A DNA stretch of 22,451 bases, taken from positions 1 through 22,451 of the forward strand of contig CAXNAA020000333.1 of assembly GCA_964200075.2 (NCBI GenBank), written 5' to 3'. The number at the start of each line of letters is the position of its first letter. The first letter of the stretch is position 1. Both the position numbers and the translations under genes were made by a program. Positions 1 through 9,401 of the stretch are shown here, piece after piece. The notes beneath the pieces were generated by a model. It had not been told where the DNA came from and did not search any database. It saw nothing but the letters and a program-made list of their open reading frames with translations. The stretch is from Sphacelaria rigidula (lineage: Eukaryota; Phaeophyceae; Sphacelariales).

Positions 1-495
1 CCAAATACCGGCACCGGGTACCTACCTTACCTACGGTGCCTGTGGTAAACACAACACTTAATCTTCATGGCAGCGTAGAGATCATGTACAGCCGGCAGGC
101 CACATGTGGCGGTAAAGGTGGACTCTGCATAACCAGGAAAGAGAAGAGCACAAGACAGTCACCATGGTGCCGTCTGTTCCAGTACACACCACGCTCCCTT
201 ACGTGGGTCCCCAGAGCAGCTGGGTATACAAGCAGCAACGCTTCTCTGTTACTAACTTGTCGGAGTGCATTACACACGGATATACTTTTACGGAACCAAA
301 AAAGTTACTCCGGCTCAGACCTCTCCTCCCTTTTTGCCTCCACAGTCCCGTGTGCGTCTTTTCTGTTCATTTGCTCATGTCGGGGACGGTGGTTTGTTGG
401 GGAGAGTCCATCGATAGGCCGCCTAATCAGAGACGATCTCGTCGACCACGAGTGCGATTCGAGCGCTATTTTTTGCGTCGTGTGCTTCAAATCAC
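1..495. other. No supported exon; presumed downstream intron of the monooxygenase gene
   Basis: I searched the minus strand here for the EMC...YYP block that should follow exon 8 and found none. A 157-codon plus-strand frame (36-509) has no family resemblance and overlaps candidate exon 8 antisense. The stretch is taken as intron, with the last exon(s) beyond the left edge. Confidence 0.4.
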
Positions 496-537
496 ATTGC
501 ATGTTGTGATGACTTCGCTTTCCGGGAACGTCCCACG
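496..537 (-). CDS. Possible monooxygenase exon 8: ITTC block of the C domain
   Basis: A 14-codon candidate, phase 0 on both sides, reading RGTFPESEVITTCN. It resembles the PGD.(I/L).T(T/S)C.Y block that follows directly after the YSFDFQ region in this family. The acceptor (gtgccgag) is weak and the exon is short, so the call rests on position, phase and the VITTC motif. The next block, with the copper-binding EMC methionine, is not seen in 1-495. Confidence 0.5.
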
Positions 538-3500
538 CTCGGCACACCAGGCGGCAAAAAGTATTTTTGTTGCAGATTTCAGCGAACGCTACAAGAGCTG
601 AGAAGAAAGGAGGTCATCTTGCAGTGTGTATTAGGAGTGTGGACGTGTATGTAGCGCCTGAACAGAGAGGACGCCGCTTAAACGCACGATTTGCTCGTTC
701 TAACGATGTAGTGTTTAATCAAGTGTATCCACATGGAAGAAAGGAAACGAGGATGAGTTGTCTATGGTCGATGAAATTCCGTCGAACGGCCTGACAAAAT
801 TCGGAGGCTAACACCGCCTCGATTCGTGCCCCTAACAGTAGACCAAGACATAAAAGAAGGGAATAAAAGCTGGGGGGAAAAAAGCAATGCACAGATAGAA
901 ATGGCCGGTCTAAAAAAAAAAGTAAAGGACAACAAAGAGAAGGAAAGGGCGAAGAGGAAAAAACAAGAAGGAAAAGGCTCAAGGGATTTAGGGCGGCAGA
1001 GTAGATACAGACACACCAGTGGGCACCGCCGAGCCACCGACTAAGGATATAATCAACAACTGATGTAAGCAGACAGGTTTCTTCCATTGGCGGCTCTCGA
1101 CGCAGTAGCATCTCGTTTGTGACGGCGGTCTGATTCTGGTACATGATATGTGGTCCAGACTTGGAGCAACATCAAGCACAGCCTTCTCTTGACTTTTCTA
1201 TCTCTGGAAGCTCTCTCTTCGGGCGAATCATCAATGGTTCCTTATGTGTGATGGCCACACGATGCAAACGTGCCATCTCTTCGTCTCGACCTGCGCAAGT
1301 ATCGCCTGCCGCGTACCTGGATTGTCTCGCTGCCGTTGGCATAGGTGTTGTAACCGCCGCCCTGGTCGAAAGAGTAGTACTCCACCCTGGAAGTTTTTAT
1401 CAAGACGTCGTCGCGGTATTGACGTGTGATCATGTGCTGGCCTGTCGCATGCATGTGCAAGAAGTGTCCGAACACGGTGACGGTTTCGTCCTGCATCCGC
1501 GGGAGCGATGAAAGCAGCAGCGGGAAGCGCGCACGTGTAGCGGAGGGGACTGAAGATCAGTACAGCGTACGTGCTGAGTCCAACCAGTTGGCCGGCGAAA
1601 TATCCGCTGCTGCCGCCTGCGCTACCACACCCCCGTCCGCTGATCAAACAGGTTCGTCAACACCAGTTTGGACAGATTTTGTGGATACGAATCCCGACCA
1701 TCATTTTTTGGGTTACACGAACGTTGATGAGTTACCACTGCGCCGATCCAAAGCTCCAAAGCCCCATAACGACGTGGATGGAGAATATTAGGACGAATAT
1801 CCACTGATACCTTGAGATTACGATGTCTTCCCGCGGAGGGCAAGACTCGAAAACAGAGTGAAATGAGTTGAAAATATCCATATGTTCGGGGAGTAAGACA
1901 TGCGCCCGAGATCAAGCGGTTTGTTCAGCCCGTCAGACCGAGAAGCGACCCGGGCGCGCGCCCAAACATGGAAGCACTTCAACATCCCGTTGCTATTCTG
2001 GTGTGTTCCTTTCCCGAGCGGCGATATCTCTGCATCGATATGAATGGTGTCACGCCCAACACACATGGTTGGAATTGACCAGCACGCTTACACGTGCAAC
2101 AGGGGACGTACAGAAGAAGCACACCATCGCAAACCTCAAAATACTCCTCGGAGCATGACGACGGACAGGAAAATGAGTACAGAGATTTGCCGTCCGGCAA
2201 ATCGCCGTCTTCGATTGACGCGTCTCCAATAGATACAAACGGATCTCCTAGCTGTAGAAGGCCGGCATCTATCGAGAGCAGCTCTTCCGAATAATACACT
2301 CTAACTCCCGAGTTGTCAACGACTCCTTCATCTGAATCGACGTTGTTGTAGTGCATCTGGATACCTGAAGTGTTTTGCGAAACGCGGGTACAGAAAAAGA
2401 GCGGCAGCGTCGGATCTCGGGATACGAATTTGCAGCTGTGCGCGGTACAAGATCGTGTTGGAGTCTTCTATGCTCTCATCAACTCATGCGCTCGAATGTA
2501 CCATTTAGACGGAAAGACGCATGTTGCGCACTACCCCATACCCACACAGCCATACGCCCCCCTGTCCAATGTTCGCCCGTCCCTAAAAGTTGCATCAGTC
2601 ACCTATGGACCGATAGCCGCTCGGTCCGAATCGGAATCCGACATCATCAGGCATGGCCAGGGCCGCTACGCCGGGCGCCCAAGCGTAGATGTCCGCATAG
2701 ATATAGTCATCGCAAGCGCCTTCGTCGATGCTCGTGTTGCCTGATCCAAAGAACTCCACAGAACAGTCCCGGTGGCAATCGTCTGAGTCAGTGAAGCCCT
2801 TGACCACCAAATGGTGCACATACTCCTCTGTTTCGTCGTAAAGTAGCGGCTCTATACCTACGACGTGAAACTGACGGGAACGTGTCGGACGTTGAGACAC
2901 GTAATGTGGGAGGCAGAATGACAGATGGCGGTTCGAACAGGGGCTTGTTGAGTGAAATAAAAGCTGGCCCACCAGCGGGGGCGGGGTTGGACATCCGAAT
3001 GCATCCCGAACACAAAACACAATACTACGGCAACAAGCACATCACATCCTGTCGACTATGCTGGGATCGGCGATCAGAACCGGCACGCGGGGAGCAATCT
3101 ACACACGGCAGCCCAAATATATTTTTAGCTCGAAACTACGGTTGACAAAAAAAGATACGATAACTACGCGGTAATAATCACACCTCTCCTTCGACTGGCA
3201 ACTCCGATGCCGACATGCAGAAGAACTCGTAGGTCGTCTTTTCTGCCGGCATAGTATAGTTTTGCTGCAAATAACGATCAACGCAGAATACAAGCGGAGG
3301 GACTCGTCAGAATCTAACTGTTGAGCTTAGAAAAAACAAAAGCCATGCGTCCTCGGCGTCGCGGAAGACGAAGGGACGCAGCAAAAAGCTGTAGAGTGCG
3401 GGCGGTTGGGCACCGGTACGTGAGTGTATACCGGTCGCGAGGCGAAATCAATAGAGCAAGCTAGACACTCATTTTTTAATTCAAGGCTCACTCGACGATC

Positions 3501-6500
3501 ATGACGATCCACCATACGCCAAGCACGGTCTACGAGGTCGAAGTGGCAGCAAGCGTCAGGAATCGTCCCCCATGCTCAACGTAAACGTTTCACTGCTTTA
3601 CCTCAAGCAGGTACGGTCACTCTACTGTGTAGGACATCTCACCGCCGCGACGTCAAAGTAGCTGATGTCTTCCGCGGCCTTGACATCTACAAGCTGGTCC
3701 GTGCTGGCTTCGTTGTCCTCTGCAAAAAGAATCACCTGCGCTTGTCCAACGTCACTGCCATGGTAGCTGACACTGTCCTGACTTCCCCAGGCAGCAATAA
3801 GTCTCGTAGGGTTGGTCCCTGAAGATGGCACACAGGTGATAATGTTCACGAAGTACTTCTACGCAAAGCCCTTGAAAATGGCCAACGGCGTGTAAGCTGT
3901 GGGATGATGCGCGTATGGAACTTGAGACTAAAAAGTGACAGACTCCGGAGTCTTGGTTTGAACGGACTATGTTCCGGGTGGACGACTGCGATTGTTTCTC
4001 AGGGGATGATCCAGGAGCTGGGCATGTTCTCGCTGCCGATGTCATGGCATCGAAGGACCACGTCACGAATGACAGAACGCTCACATCGAACCAGTGATAC
4101 ACGCAGTGGAGTGTCGGCGCCCATGCTTGACACTAAGCGATATCTCAACGACACAGACGAGTTGGGCCATGATCCGCATGTCGTCTTAATCGTCCAATCA
4201 ATGGGAAGGTGCCCATCTGCTCAAAAGTCTGGGCCAATATGTCCTCGTCGATTAAATCCCATGCCAAGTAATTCCTATAGCTAACGGAGATAGCGTCCAC
4301 TAAAATCAATATGAAACCCCGATCGATGCATTCAGCGATTGGCGACGACTTTTGCTGCGGACATTCCCTGGAGCACGGAGAGACGATAGATACCCTCACC
4401 TTCACCAAATTCGACATCTATCTCGAGATATGGCGCACATAAGGTTCAATACTGAATTCAAGATATTATGAGCAGAGGGACTAGATGAACTCAATCTGGA
4501 TATCGCGTATCAGTTTTTGAGAGTTATGCGATGAAATTTCGTATAGAGAAGCGCTACGAGCTAGGCCAGCCTAGAGGCGGATTTGAAGTTTGCAGGCCCA
4601 TGCTCTTTTATACATTTAGAGTTGGATCCTGAATTTGGTATGGACAATGCATAGGGCAAAAAGAACACTTCGGTACCAAAAGGCTGTTTTTTTTCTTCAT
4701 GAGTTGAAGGCATTTTACTGATACCTGAAAACTGATTATTGCCCTTGACTCATGAAAAATAACAAAAAATCTTTTGGTACCGAGGTAAATATTTTTTCAT
4801 GCCCTATTCGTTGTCCATACCAAATTTCAGGGTCCCACTCTGAATGAATAAAAGAGCATGGGCCTATCAAAAACCGGGTCGGTAGAAATTCGGAACATTT
4901 TTTCGCAGGCCACTCACCGGCCCACGTTTGGTTTTCGTGTATTGAAATTTTGTGTGGGCGCTCTCTAAGGCATAGTTAACCACAAAAAAGTGTGTCAGGT
5001 TGATTTTTTCAATTATTTTCACTGGTTCAGGGCGTTCTACTATGGTCAAGACCACTTCTTCACGAGAACGCCCTAACCTCTATGAAAAAAATAAAAAAAT
5101 GAAGGCCCATTTTTTTTCATTCGACACTCTTTTGTGGTTCTCCATACCAAAATTCGTCGCCATCCGCTGAATGCATCGATCGGGAGTTTCATAAAGATTT
5201 TAGTGTTGGCGCCATCTCCCCTGGGTATAGGAATTACTAGATATGGGGTTTAATCAACGAGAAAATATGGGCCCAAACTTCTGAGCAGATGGACACCTTC
5301 CCCTTGATTAGACGATTAATACGATATGCGGATCACGGCCCAACTCGTCTGTGTCGATGAGATATTGCTTTTAGAGCTTAAATCCGTTTTTAGGCTGGCC
5401 CAGCTCGTAGTGCATAATAAAGCTAAACAAACAGCTTCTTCATTTCTTTCCTTTTTTTTGGGAGGCTTTTCGTGCAGTTTTAAGGAGAAATGATTACTGC
5501 TATTCGGCTCTTAATTTTTTACCATTTTTAGAATTGTGATTCAAAAACTTAGCATGGGGAACCACAGAGGTATGCTGAAATGAAAAAAAATGGTCCTTCA
5601 TTTTTCGAGGGGGGGGAGGGTTCGGGCGTTCTCGTAAAAAAAATGGTCTTCACCGTACTAGAACGCCCTGAACGAGTGAAAAAAATCATGTAAATACCAA
5701 CGTGACCCATTTTGTTTCGGTTCATTGTGCCCTGGTGAGGTACAACACAAAATTCCGATACACAAACGCCAAACGTTGACCAGTAAGTGGCCTGTAATAT
5801 ACTGTTACGAATTTCTACCGACCCCGATACAAAACGGCCCATATGCCGGCCAATATTTAGAGCTGGGCCCTGGAATTTGATATGGACGATGAATAGGACA
5901 CAAAAACAAAAACTACGCATGTGTCGAAAGATTGTTTTTCTCATGAGTCAAGGGCAGTGATCGCTTCTCAGGTATTAGTAAAATGCCCTCAACTCATGAC
6001 TATATACATACATATTTGATTACAAGCGTATATGTTCATCATTATTCCCCATTCATTGTTCATACCAAATTTCAGGGTCCAACTCTAAATATTGGCCGAC
6101 GAATGGGCCTGCAAATTACGAATCCACCTTTAGGCTGGCCCAACTCGTACATAGCGATACTTCACGTGACTGTTAGATGATGGTTGATTGCTGAGCTAAT
6201 CAGCCAGCGCTTGCTGACATCATCAACCAGTCGACCGCAACTGTCAGCGACGTCGAAGTTCTCAAGCCTTTCAGACCACACCCCCGGTGCTCACAAATCG
6301 AAGAATACTTTTTTTTTTTTGGGGGGGGGGTATCCCAACCCACAACCTGGCTTTTGTCAGGTATTAATTGACTGCTGAGCTAATCAGCTAGCGTTGGCTG
6401 AGTAGCTCAGCAGTCAACCAGTATCCAACAGTGACTAAGGTTCGGCGGTACAACTGTCATTATCAGGTAGTGTTTCTTCCACAAGATACCTTCCACTGTG

Positions 6501-7308
6501 TCGTCCACCAGTGAGCGATCTTGAGTGTCGCTGGTTTCCAACGATCTCTCAGCCTCGAAGACCAGGCCCGTATCGCCCACCTCAGCCGACAGAAGGGTCC
6601 AGTCTTGGGAGCACTCGTCTACGATCGGAGTGCCGCTTTCGTGTGCATGCGCGTCCGTGAGGATACCCGACTACGTGAACGAATCCAGAGACGTGCGCAT
6701 GTAGGGAAGGAGGTGGGCGGCTGTGGGTGGCCGGGCGATGACTTCGTATTTTTCACCTCCTGGCTCGTCGTGTTGAATGCCCGAATAGCACTGTGTACGC
6801 CCTTGTGGAAAAAAAAATGTAGACTTCAACTCAGTAAAATATGGGCAAGTGCCTTCCTGTAACAGAACAAGAATCACACATATGCCTGAACTACGTGGCA
6901 ACACAAAATACACCCGTGTAACAAACGCCATTCATCATCGTACTCGCCAACATGGGTCTCGGGATTTGTATGTTTTGGTCACAGCAATGCGGATCCACAA
7001 ATCCCATGGTACTACCTACGAGTCGCTCTCACCAAGGCCTCGTAGTAGATGATGTCGGCTCCCTCCATGCCACCCATCTCTGAAAAACCAAACCCTGCCC
7101 ACCCCGTGGCCGCCTTCGCGTGAACAGCAACACGGATGGTCGCCAGGTCCGTATCGATCGTCCAGTAGAAATCAAAATTGTCGTCTAGGGTCAAATTTCG
7201 GCTGTACGACGCATTAACCTGCTGCCCCGTTGCGGACAAGCAGACAGTCGCTAGGGCGACGAAGGTCGCCAAGGCGGCTGAGACCCCACCACGATGCACG
7301 ACCGCCAT
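496..7308 (-). CDS. DOMON plus copper type II, ascorbate-dependent monooxygenase (DBH/MOXD1/PHM family), 8 exons seen, 3' end beyond window
   Basis: Spliced model on the minus strand: 7308-7033, 6670-6490, 3818-3643, 3237-3184, 2870-2603, 2364-2135, 1490-1317, 537-496 (467 codons, all phases compatible, all introns GT-AG). Domain order is signal peptide (residues 1-30), DOMON (about 33-190), Cu2_monooxygenase N domain (about 210-390) and the start of the C domain (about 396 on). Visible copper ligands: His248-His249 in EEYVHH and His323 in MHYNN (the CuH trio of PHM), and His407/His409 in FLHMHATG (two of the CuM ligands). Members hydroxylate a substrate carbon using two copper atoms, O2 and ascorbate, in the secretory pathway or outside the cell. 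The substrate cannot be inferred here. The CuM methionine (EMC motif) is not seen, so at least one exon is missing. No frameshift or stop lies in exons 1-7. The family call is firm; DBH versus MOXD1 identity is not. Confidence 0.87.
1317..1490 (-). CDS. Monooxygenase exon 7: CuM HMH motif
   Basis: The acceptor is gcggatgcag, phase 0. The exon reads DETVTVFGHFLHMHATGQ: the H-x-H supplies two CuM ligands. It continues with TRQYRDD and RVEYYSFDQGGGY, aligning with the R..R(N/D)G...........YSFDFQ block of DBH and MOXD proteins. It ends after SETIQ at GTACGC in phase 0. It is 58 codons. Confidence 0.9.
2135..2364 (-). CDS. Monooxygenase exon 6: CuH third histidine (MHYNN)
   Basis: The acceptor is cacttcag; the codon split with exon 5 makes GIQMHYNNVD. 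The histidine of MHY is the third CuH ligand. It continues with SGVRVYYSEEL, DAGLLQLGDP and SFSCPSSC, matching the family pattern SG.R.YYT..LR..D.G.L.LG and the C..(Q)C of the N-domain end. It ends in phase 0 after EEYFE at a GTTTGC donor. It is 76 codons plus two bases. Confidence 0.9.
2603..2870 (-). CDS. Monooxygenase exon 5: CuH His-His pair
   Basis: The acceptor is ttcccgtcag, phase 0. The exon opens FHVVGIEPLLYDETEEYVHH, which aligns with the H(I/V)...EP.......VHH core of the family. The two histidines are the first two CuH ligands. Downstream cysteines (DC..DC and GAC) fit the disulfides of the N domain. The exon continues YAWAPGVAALAMPDDVGFRFG, the conserved AWA.G.....P...G..FG block, and ends one base into a codon at GTGACT. 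It is 89 codons plus one base. Confidence 0.9.
3184..3237 (-). CDS. Monooxygenase exon 4: small exon opening the copper N domain
   Basis: An 18-codon exon reading TTYEFFCMSASELP..., matching the TTYWC...LP start of the Cu2_monooxygenase N domain, including the conserved first cysteine. The chosen acceptor (cagaaaag) keeps phase 0. A stronger-looking cag five bases upstream would break the frame. The donor is GTGTGA after GEGE-like residues (VEGE). It is too short to be found as an open frame by itself. Confidence 0.72.
3643..3818 (-). CDS. Monooxygenase exon 3: end of DOMON
   Basis: The acceptor is catcttcag. The two first bases complete the split glycine, giving VEG|TNPTRLIAAWG. The block RLIAAWGSQDSVSYHG is the usual end of a DOMON domain in this family (I.A.G..D...YHG), followed by VGQAQVILFAED. 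The tail, VDVKAAEDISYFDVAA, is the linker into the copper domains. It ends in phase 0 at a GTGAGA donor. Confidence 0.87.
4595..4864. repeat. Fold-back repeat Y, copy 1
   Basis: A long imperfect palindrome. The left arm starts GGCCCATGCTCTTTTATAC and the right arm ends AAAAGAGCATGGGCC. The arms carry GGTATGGACAATGCATAGGGC and its complement, and GGTACCAAAAG with its complement. The centre is near 4730, in an ATGAGTTGAAGGC / GCCCTTGACTCAT pair. Related copies are at 5836-6110 and 13159-13418. The RNA of either strand would fold into one long hairpin. Confidence 0.75.
4865..5160. repeat. Repeat Z, copy 1 (GTGTGGGCGCTCT segment)
   Basis: Starts beside the fold-back with AACCGGGTCGGTAGAAATTC, shared with 13428 onward, and continues through TTTGTGTGGGCGCTCTCTAAGGC, shared with 14450 onward. 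It includes an inner hairpin around AGGGCGTTCTACTATGGTC / ACGAGAACGCCCT. A diverged inverted copy is at about 5530-5690. In the second cluster this segment is split by the insertion at 13494-14439, so this copy is the uninterrupted comparison. Confidence 0.65.
5369..5835. repeat. Repeat-derived DNA with an inverted partial copy of repeat Z
   Basis: Contains TAGGCTGGCCCAGCTCGTA (5391-5409), the end motif shared by several elements here. At about 5530-5690 there is an inverted, diverged copy of repeat Z, with a GGGCGTTCTCGTAAAAAAA / TAGAACGCCC hairpin. No coding signal is seen; the long minus frame here is repeat sequence. Confidence 0.5.
5836..6148. repeat. Fold-back repeat Y, copy 3, with TAGGCTGGCCCAACTCGTAC end
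   Basis: The left arm begins GGCCCATATGCCGGCCAATA and the right arm ends TATTGGCCGACGAATGGGCC at 6110. The shared inner blocks are GATATGGACGATGAATAGG and CCCATTCATTGTTCATACC. The right side continues with GGATTC-type bases into TAGGCTGGCCCAACTCGTAC, the inverse of the left-end sequence next to copy 1 (about 4553-4590). Confidence 0.65.
6368..6417. repeat. 14-bp perfect inverted repeat (hairpin)
   Basis: TTGACTGCTGAGCT at 6368-6381 is exactly complementary to AGCTCAGCAGTCAA at 6404-6417, with a 22-base loop. A related unpaired sequence (TTGATTGCTGAGCTAATCAGC) occurs near 6184-6204. It sits in intron 2, 73 bases downstream (in minus-strand terms) of exon 2. Confidence 0.6.
6490..6670 (-). CDS. 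Monooxygenase exon 2: middle of DOMON
   Basis: The exon follows an acceptor ending cacgtag and enters in phase 0. It reads SGILTDAHAHES, then SQDWTLLSAEV and LETSDTQDRSLVDD. These are the classic DOMON signatures (QDW.LLS and a T.D.QDR turn). It ends one base into a codon at a GTATCT donor; that G completes a glycine with exon 3. It is 60 codons plus one base and lies alone between a 362-bp intron and the 2.67-kb repeat-filled intron. Confidence 0.85.
7033..7308 (-). CDS. Monooxygenase exon 1: signal peptide and first half of DOMON
   Basis: The start is the ATG at 7308, with A at -3 and G at +4. The frame stays open upstream of it, but without a convincing earlier ATG. Residues 1-30 form a secretion signal: MAVVHRGG, a hydrophobic core (ALATFVALATVCL), then SATGQQ. 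The DOMON domain begins with the typical FYWTID strand and continues to GWAGFGFSEMGGMEGADIIYY. The exon ends in phase 0 after EAL at a GTGAGA donor. It is 92 codons. Confidence 0.88.
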
Positions 7309-7619
7309 TCTCCCGGAACTGGGTGTTGAGCAGCGTTTCGCCGAGATGTGACTACTGGCCTGCGGGGGTAGCGACTGTTGTTCAGCTGTCCACACGAAGG
7401 TAAAGTAAGGACAGGGACGAAAGATGACAGCACACTGTCTTGATTAGTTTTGACGCACCCCTTGCTTCTCGCTGTATCATGAGATGGAACGGAACAAGAA
7501 ACCGATTGCACAACACTTCGGGTCTATCGATCAACTGGGGATGTTTCTTGAGGGGCTTAGTGTGAAGTCGATGTTGAGCAGGACACGCGTGCAGTGACAC
7601 ACGGTGAGGATGTCCTCAC

Positions 7620-8062
7620 GATCTTGCATGACGTAGTCATATGACCATAGACCTCGCACTCCTACAAAAGCGGGACGAAGCACGCCGGGTTTTCGCCGGA
7701 CCAGGCTCGCAATCAATCACCAGGCGCGAAGCGCCGGGATGTGTTCGACGAGTTGCATGAAGGGTGAGCTGCACGCTGCTAAGGTTGTCCGGCGCAAAGG
7801 GTACTGGTTATCTTGCATTTGGATGACAGCCTCCAATGAGTTGCTCAAGTTTCGGGTATCGCCACTTCCAGACAGAGCCAATACTTACACACTGCCTCAT
7901 AGGTGTCTCACCATTCAAACAGTACGTACTATGATCATGCCCTTGGCGCGAAACTGGGGTTCTCCCACCCCCACAGTATAATCTAGCTCAACCAACAACT
8001 TGGTTACCGCACGCAAAACGCAAGCTCGCAAATAAAAACGGTGACCTGGTTGCCTCGTTCAC
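7620..8062 (+). repeat. Dispersed repeat A, copy A1 (full length, forward)
   Basis: About 440 bp that recurs inverted at 17341-17782. The 5' part carries ATGACGTAGTCATATGACC, then the core CTACAAAAGCGGGACG...GGTTTTCGCCGGACCAGGC. The 3' part includes the CTGCCTCATAGGTGTCTCA and CCGCACGCAAAACGCAAG segments. Shorter copies, mostly only the 5' 100 bp, are at 8100-8175, 15955-16046, 18054-18156 and 19308-19424. There is no coding capacity. It lies upstream of the monooxygenase start. Confidence 0.7.
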
Positions 8063-8099
8063 GCAGTGAGAGTGAGTGGCGTGTTTTGCAGCGTCATCC

Positions 8100-8175
8100 A
8101 CAACCGATGTCAACCCCATAGGGCGTCCATTCCTACAAAGCCGAGACGGAGCACACCAGGTTTTCGCCGGACCAG
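8100..8175 (+). repeat. Repeat A, partial copy A2
   Basis: A 5'-core fragment of family A: TTCCTACAAAGCCGAGACGG followed by GGTTTTCGCCGGACCAGGCTT. It follows copy A1 in the same orientation about 40 bp later, so it may be part of a partial tandem insertion. Confidence 0.65.
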
Positions 8176-8291
8176 GCTTCGAGATCGGACTAATGTGCGA
8201 AAATAATTAAAATAAAAAACACAGGCTAGCACGCGTAGGGGGGTGGATCACCCTGTCGCTATGATTAGGTGGTTGAGTTAGGCATTCTTAC

Positions 8292-8431
8292 CCTCTGTTC
8301 TTTCCGCGAAGTACCATAGACCAACCAGTGCCGTTTATCTCTCCTCGTTTTTACGGTGGGTGCGTGTTGATTGATGTGCTCCACCAGCTCGAGCGCATTG
8401 GAAACATAATGATCATCAAACGTACTTGAAC
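8292..8431 (-). CDS. Possible internal exon of an unidentified gene
   Basis: The frame reads TFDDHYVSNALELVEHINQ and then KTRRDKRHWLVYGTSRKEQR, ending exactly at a strong AGG|GTAAGA donor. A pyrimidine-rich acceptor (tttccgttcaag) bounds it upstream. Codon choice (CTC GAG CTG GTG GAG CAC ATC) resembles the monooxygenase exons. It lies upstream of that gene's signal peptide, so it would belong to a separate gene. No partner exon was found and no family is recognised. Confidence 0.33.
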
Positions 8432-9172
8432 GGAAATATGGCATGCGTGCCAACGCAACGATAGATGATTTTTTTTATCTTAAATTTGTAAAAAGGACAC
8501 CCCCGGAAATCAGCTGCTGCTGCTTGTTTCATGCAGGTTGAGGCATGCACAGCCCCGATACTGTACATCGCCAACTCCACAGCATTCAGATATGATTTTG
8601 TTGTTGTAGGGGGTGGTCATGACGATTATTGCTTGCACTGCTGCACAATACCGTTTGTTTGATGAAGGGGCGGAATATAGAGTATACGGTATGCGCCGCA
8701 AATCGTCCAGAATGAAGTTGTTTCTTCGCCATTTTGTTCCCGCAGAAGGTGCAAGAGCGGATTAGCGGATTAGAAGTTTTCGAAGGTAATCGAATCGTCA
8801 ACAACGGGCCCAAGACCCGCATATGACCCACCCTGATCGTCATAGGGTCAGGAATTGTTTTTTGCAGTTGTAATCGTTGGTCACGCCACGTCTTGACCCA
8901 AAAATTGCAATCGTGACTTTTTCGCCGAGTTAGCTCGTTTGTTGTGTTGTTTTGAGCAGAGAGCGATCGGCAGAGCAGCTTCGTATACCATTCCAGGCGC
9001 CCTGCTCAAACTTGGATTTTCCCACGGAGGACATGCACGACAGTAGATTTCATCACATATATATAGAGCACTGCGGCTCCTCACTTCTTGGATTTCAGGC
9101 TTGCTTTCTTCGACTCACGCCAGGCGGCGACCGACGGAAACACTAAACCGAAGTAGCTGCACGCAGTAGCTG
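8432..9172. other. Unassigned DNA, no supported gene
   Basis: Only short overlapping frames on both strands. A minus frame at 8510-8701 has mixed composition and no recognisable motif. I see no repeat shared with the rest of the window here. Confidence 0.4.
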
Positions 9173-9401
9173 TCACTGTTTTGCCGTATGAAACATCCTT
9201 GACACGGTGAGATTGTTGTCGCCGATCGCAACAGTTACCGAAAGGTTTAAATGACGAGAACGCGGCGAGTAGAAAAGATTCAAGCTCGCTTGTGCAAATA
9301 TTTTGAACAGTCCCGCGTATGGTACTACCGCAACTCGCACCTCTTTTCGAAGGGTCGTATGCAGCTCAGCAGAGCTTACCCAGTTCGGCTCCATTTGGGG
9401 G

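Larger units (their letters stand above)
4137..5368. mobile_element. Repeat X1: element with about 200-bp terminal inverted repeats inside intron 2
   Basis: The left end (4137 to about 4417) and right end (about 5160-5368) are inverted copies with mismatches. The outermost bases match closely: ACACAGACGAGTTGGGCC on the left, its complement on the right. A related arm is found inverted at about 14941-15353. Between the arms lie a fold-back segment (4595-4864) and a family Y/Z segment. No transposase is recognisable, so this looks non-autonomous. It lies wholly inside intron 2 of the monooxygenase gene. Confidence 0.7.

Noticed and set aside
36-509. A 157-codon plus-strand frame at the left edge
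   Set aside because: No motif, start in doubtful context, and several overlapping frames on both strands. It looks like chance in intron sequence.
1040-1179. A minus-strand block reading SLDHISC in one frame and YQNQTAVTNEML...EETCL in the next, resembling the DBH C-domain block
   Set aside because: It needs a one-base frameshift at the join, and candidate exon 8 (537-496) gives a cleaner VITTC match with correct phase. It may be chance or a decayed duplicate exon.
4137-6148. CRISPR array or palindromic phage-type repeats
   Set aside because: Repeats are long inverted arms rather than short direct repeats with spacers, and the window is eukaryotic.
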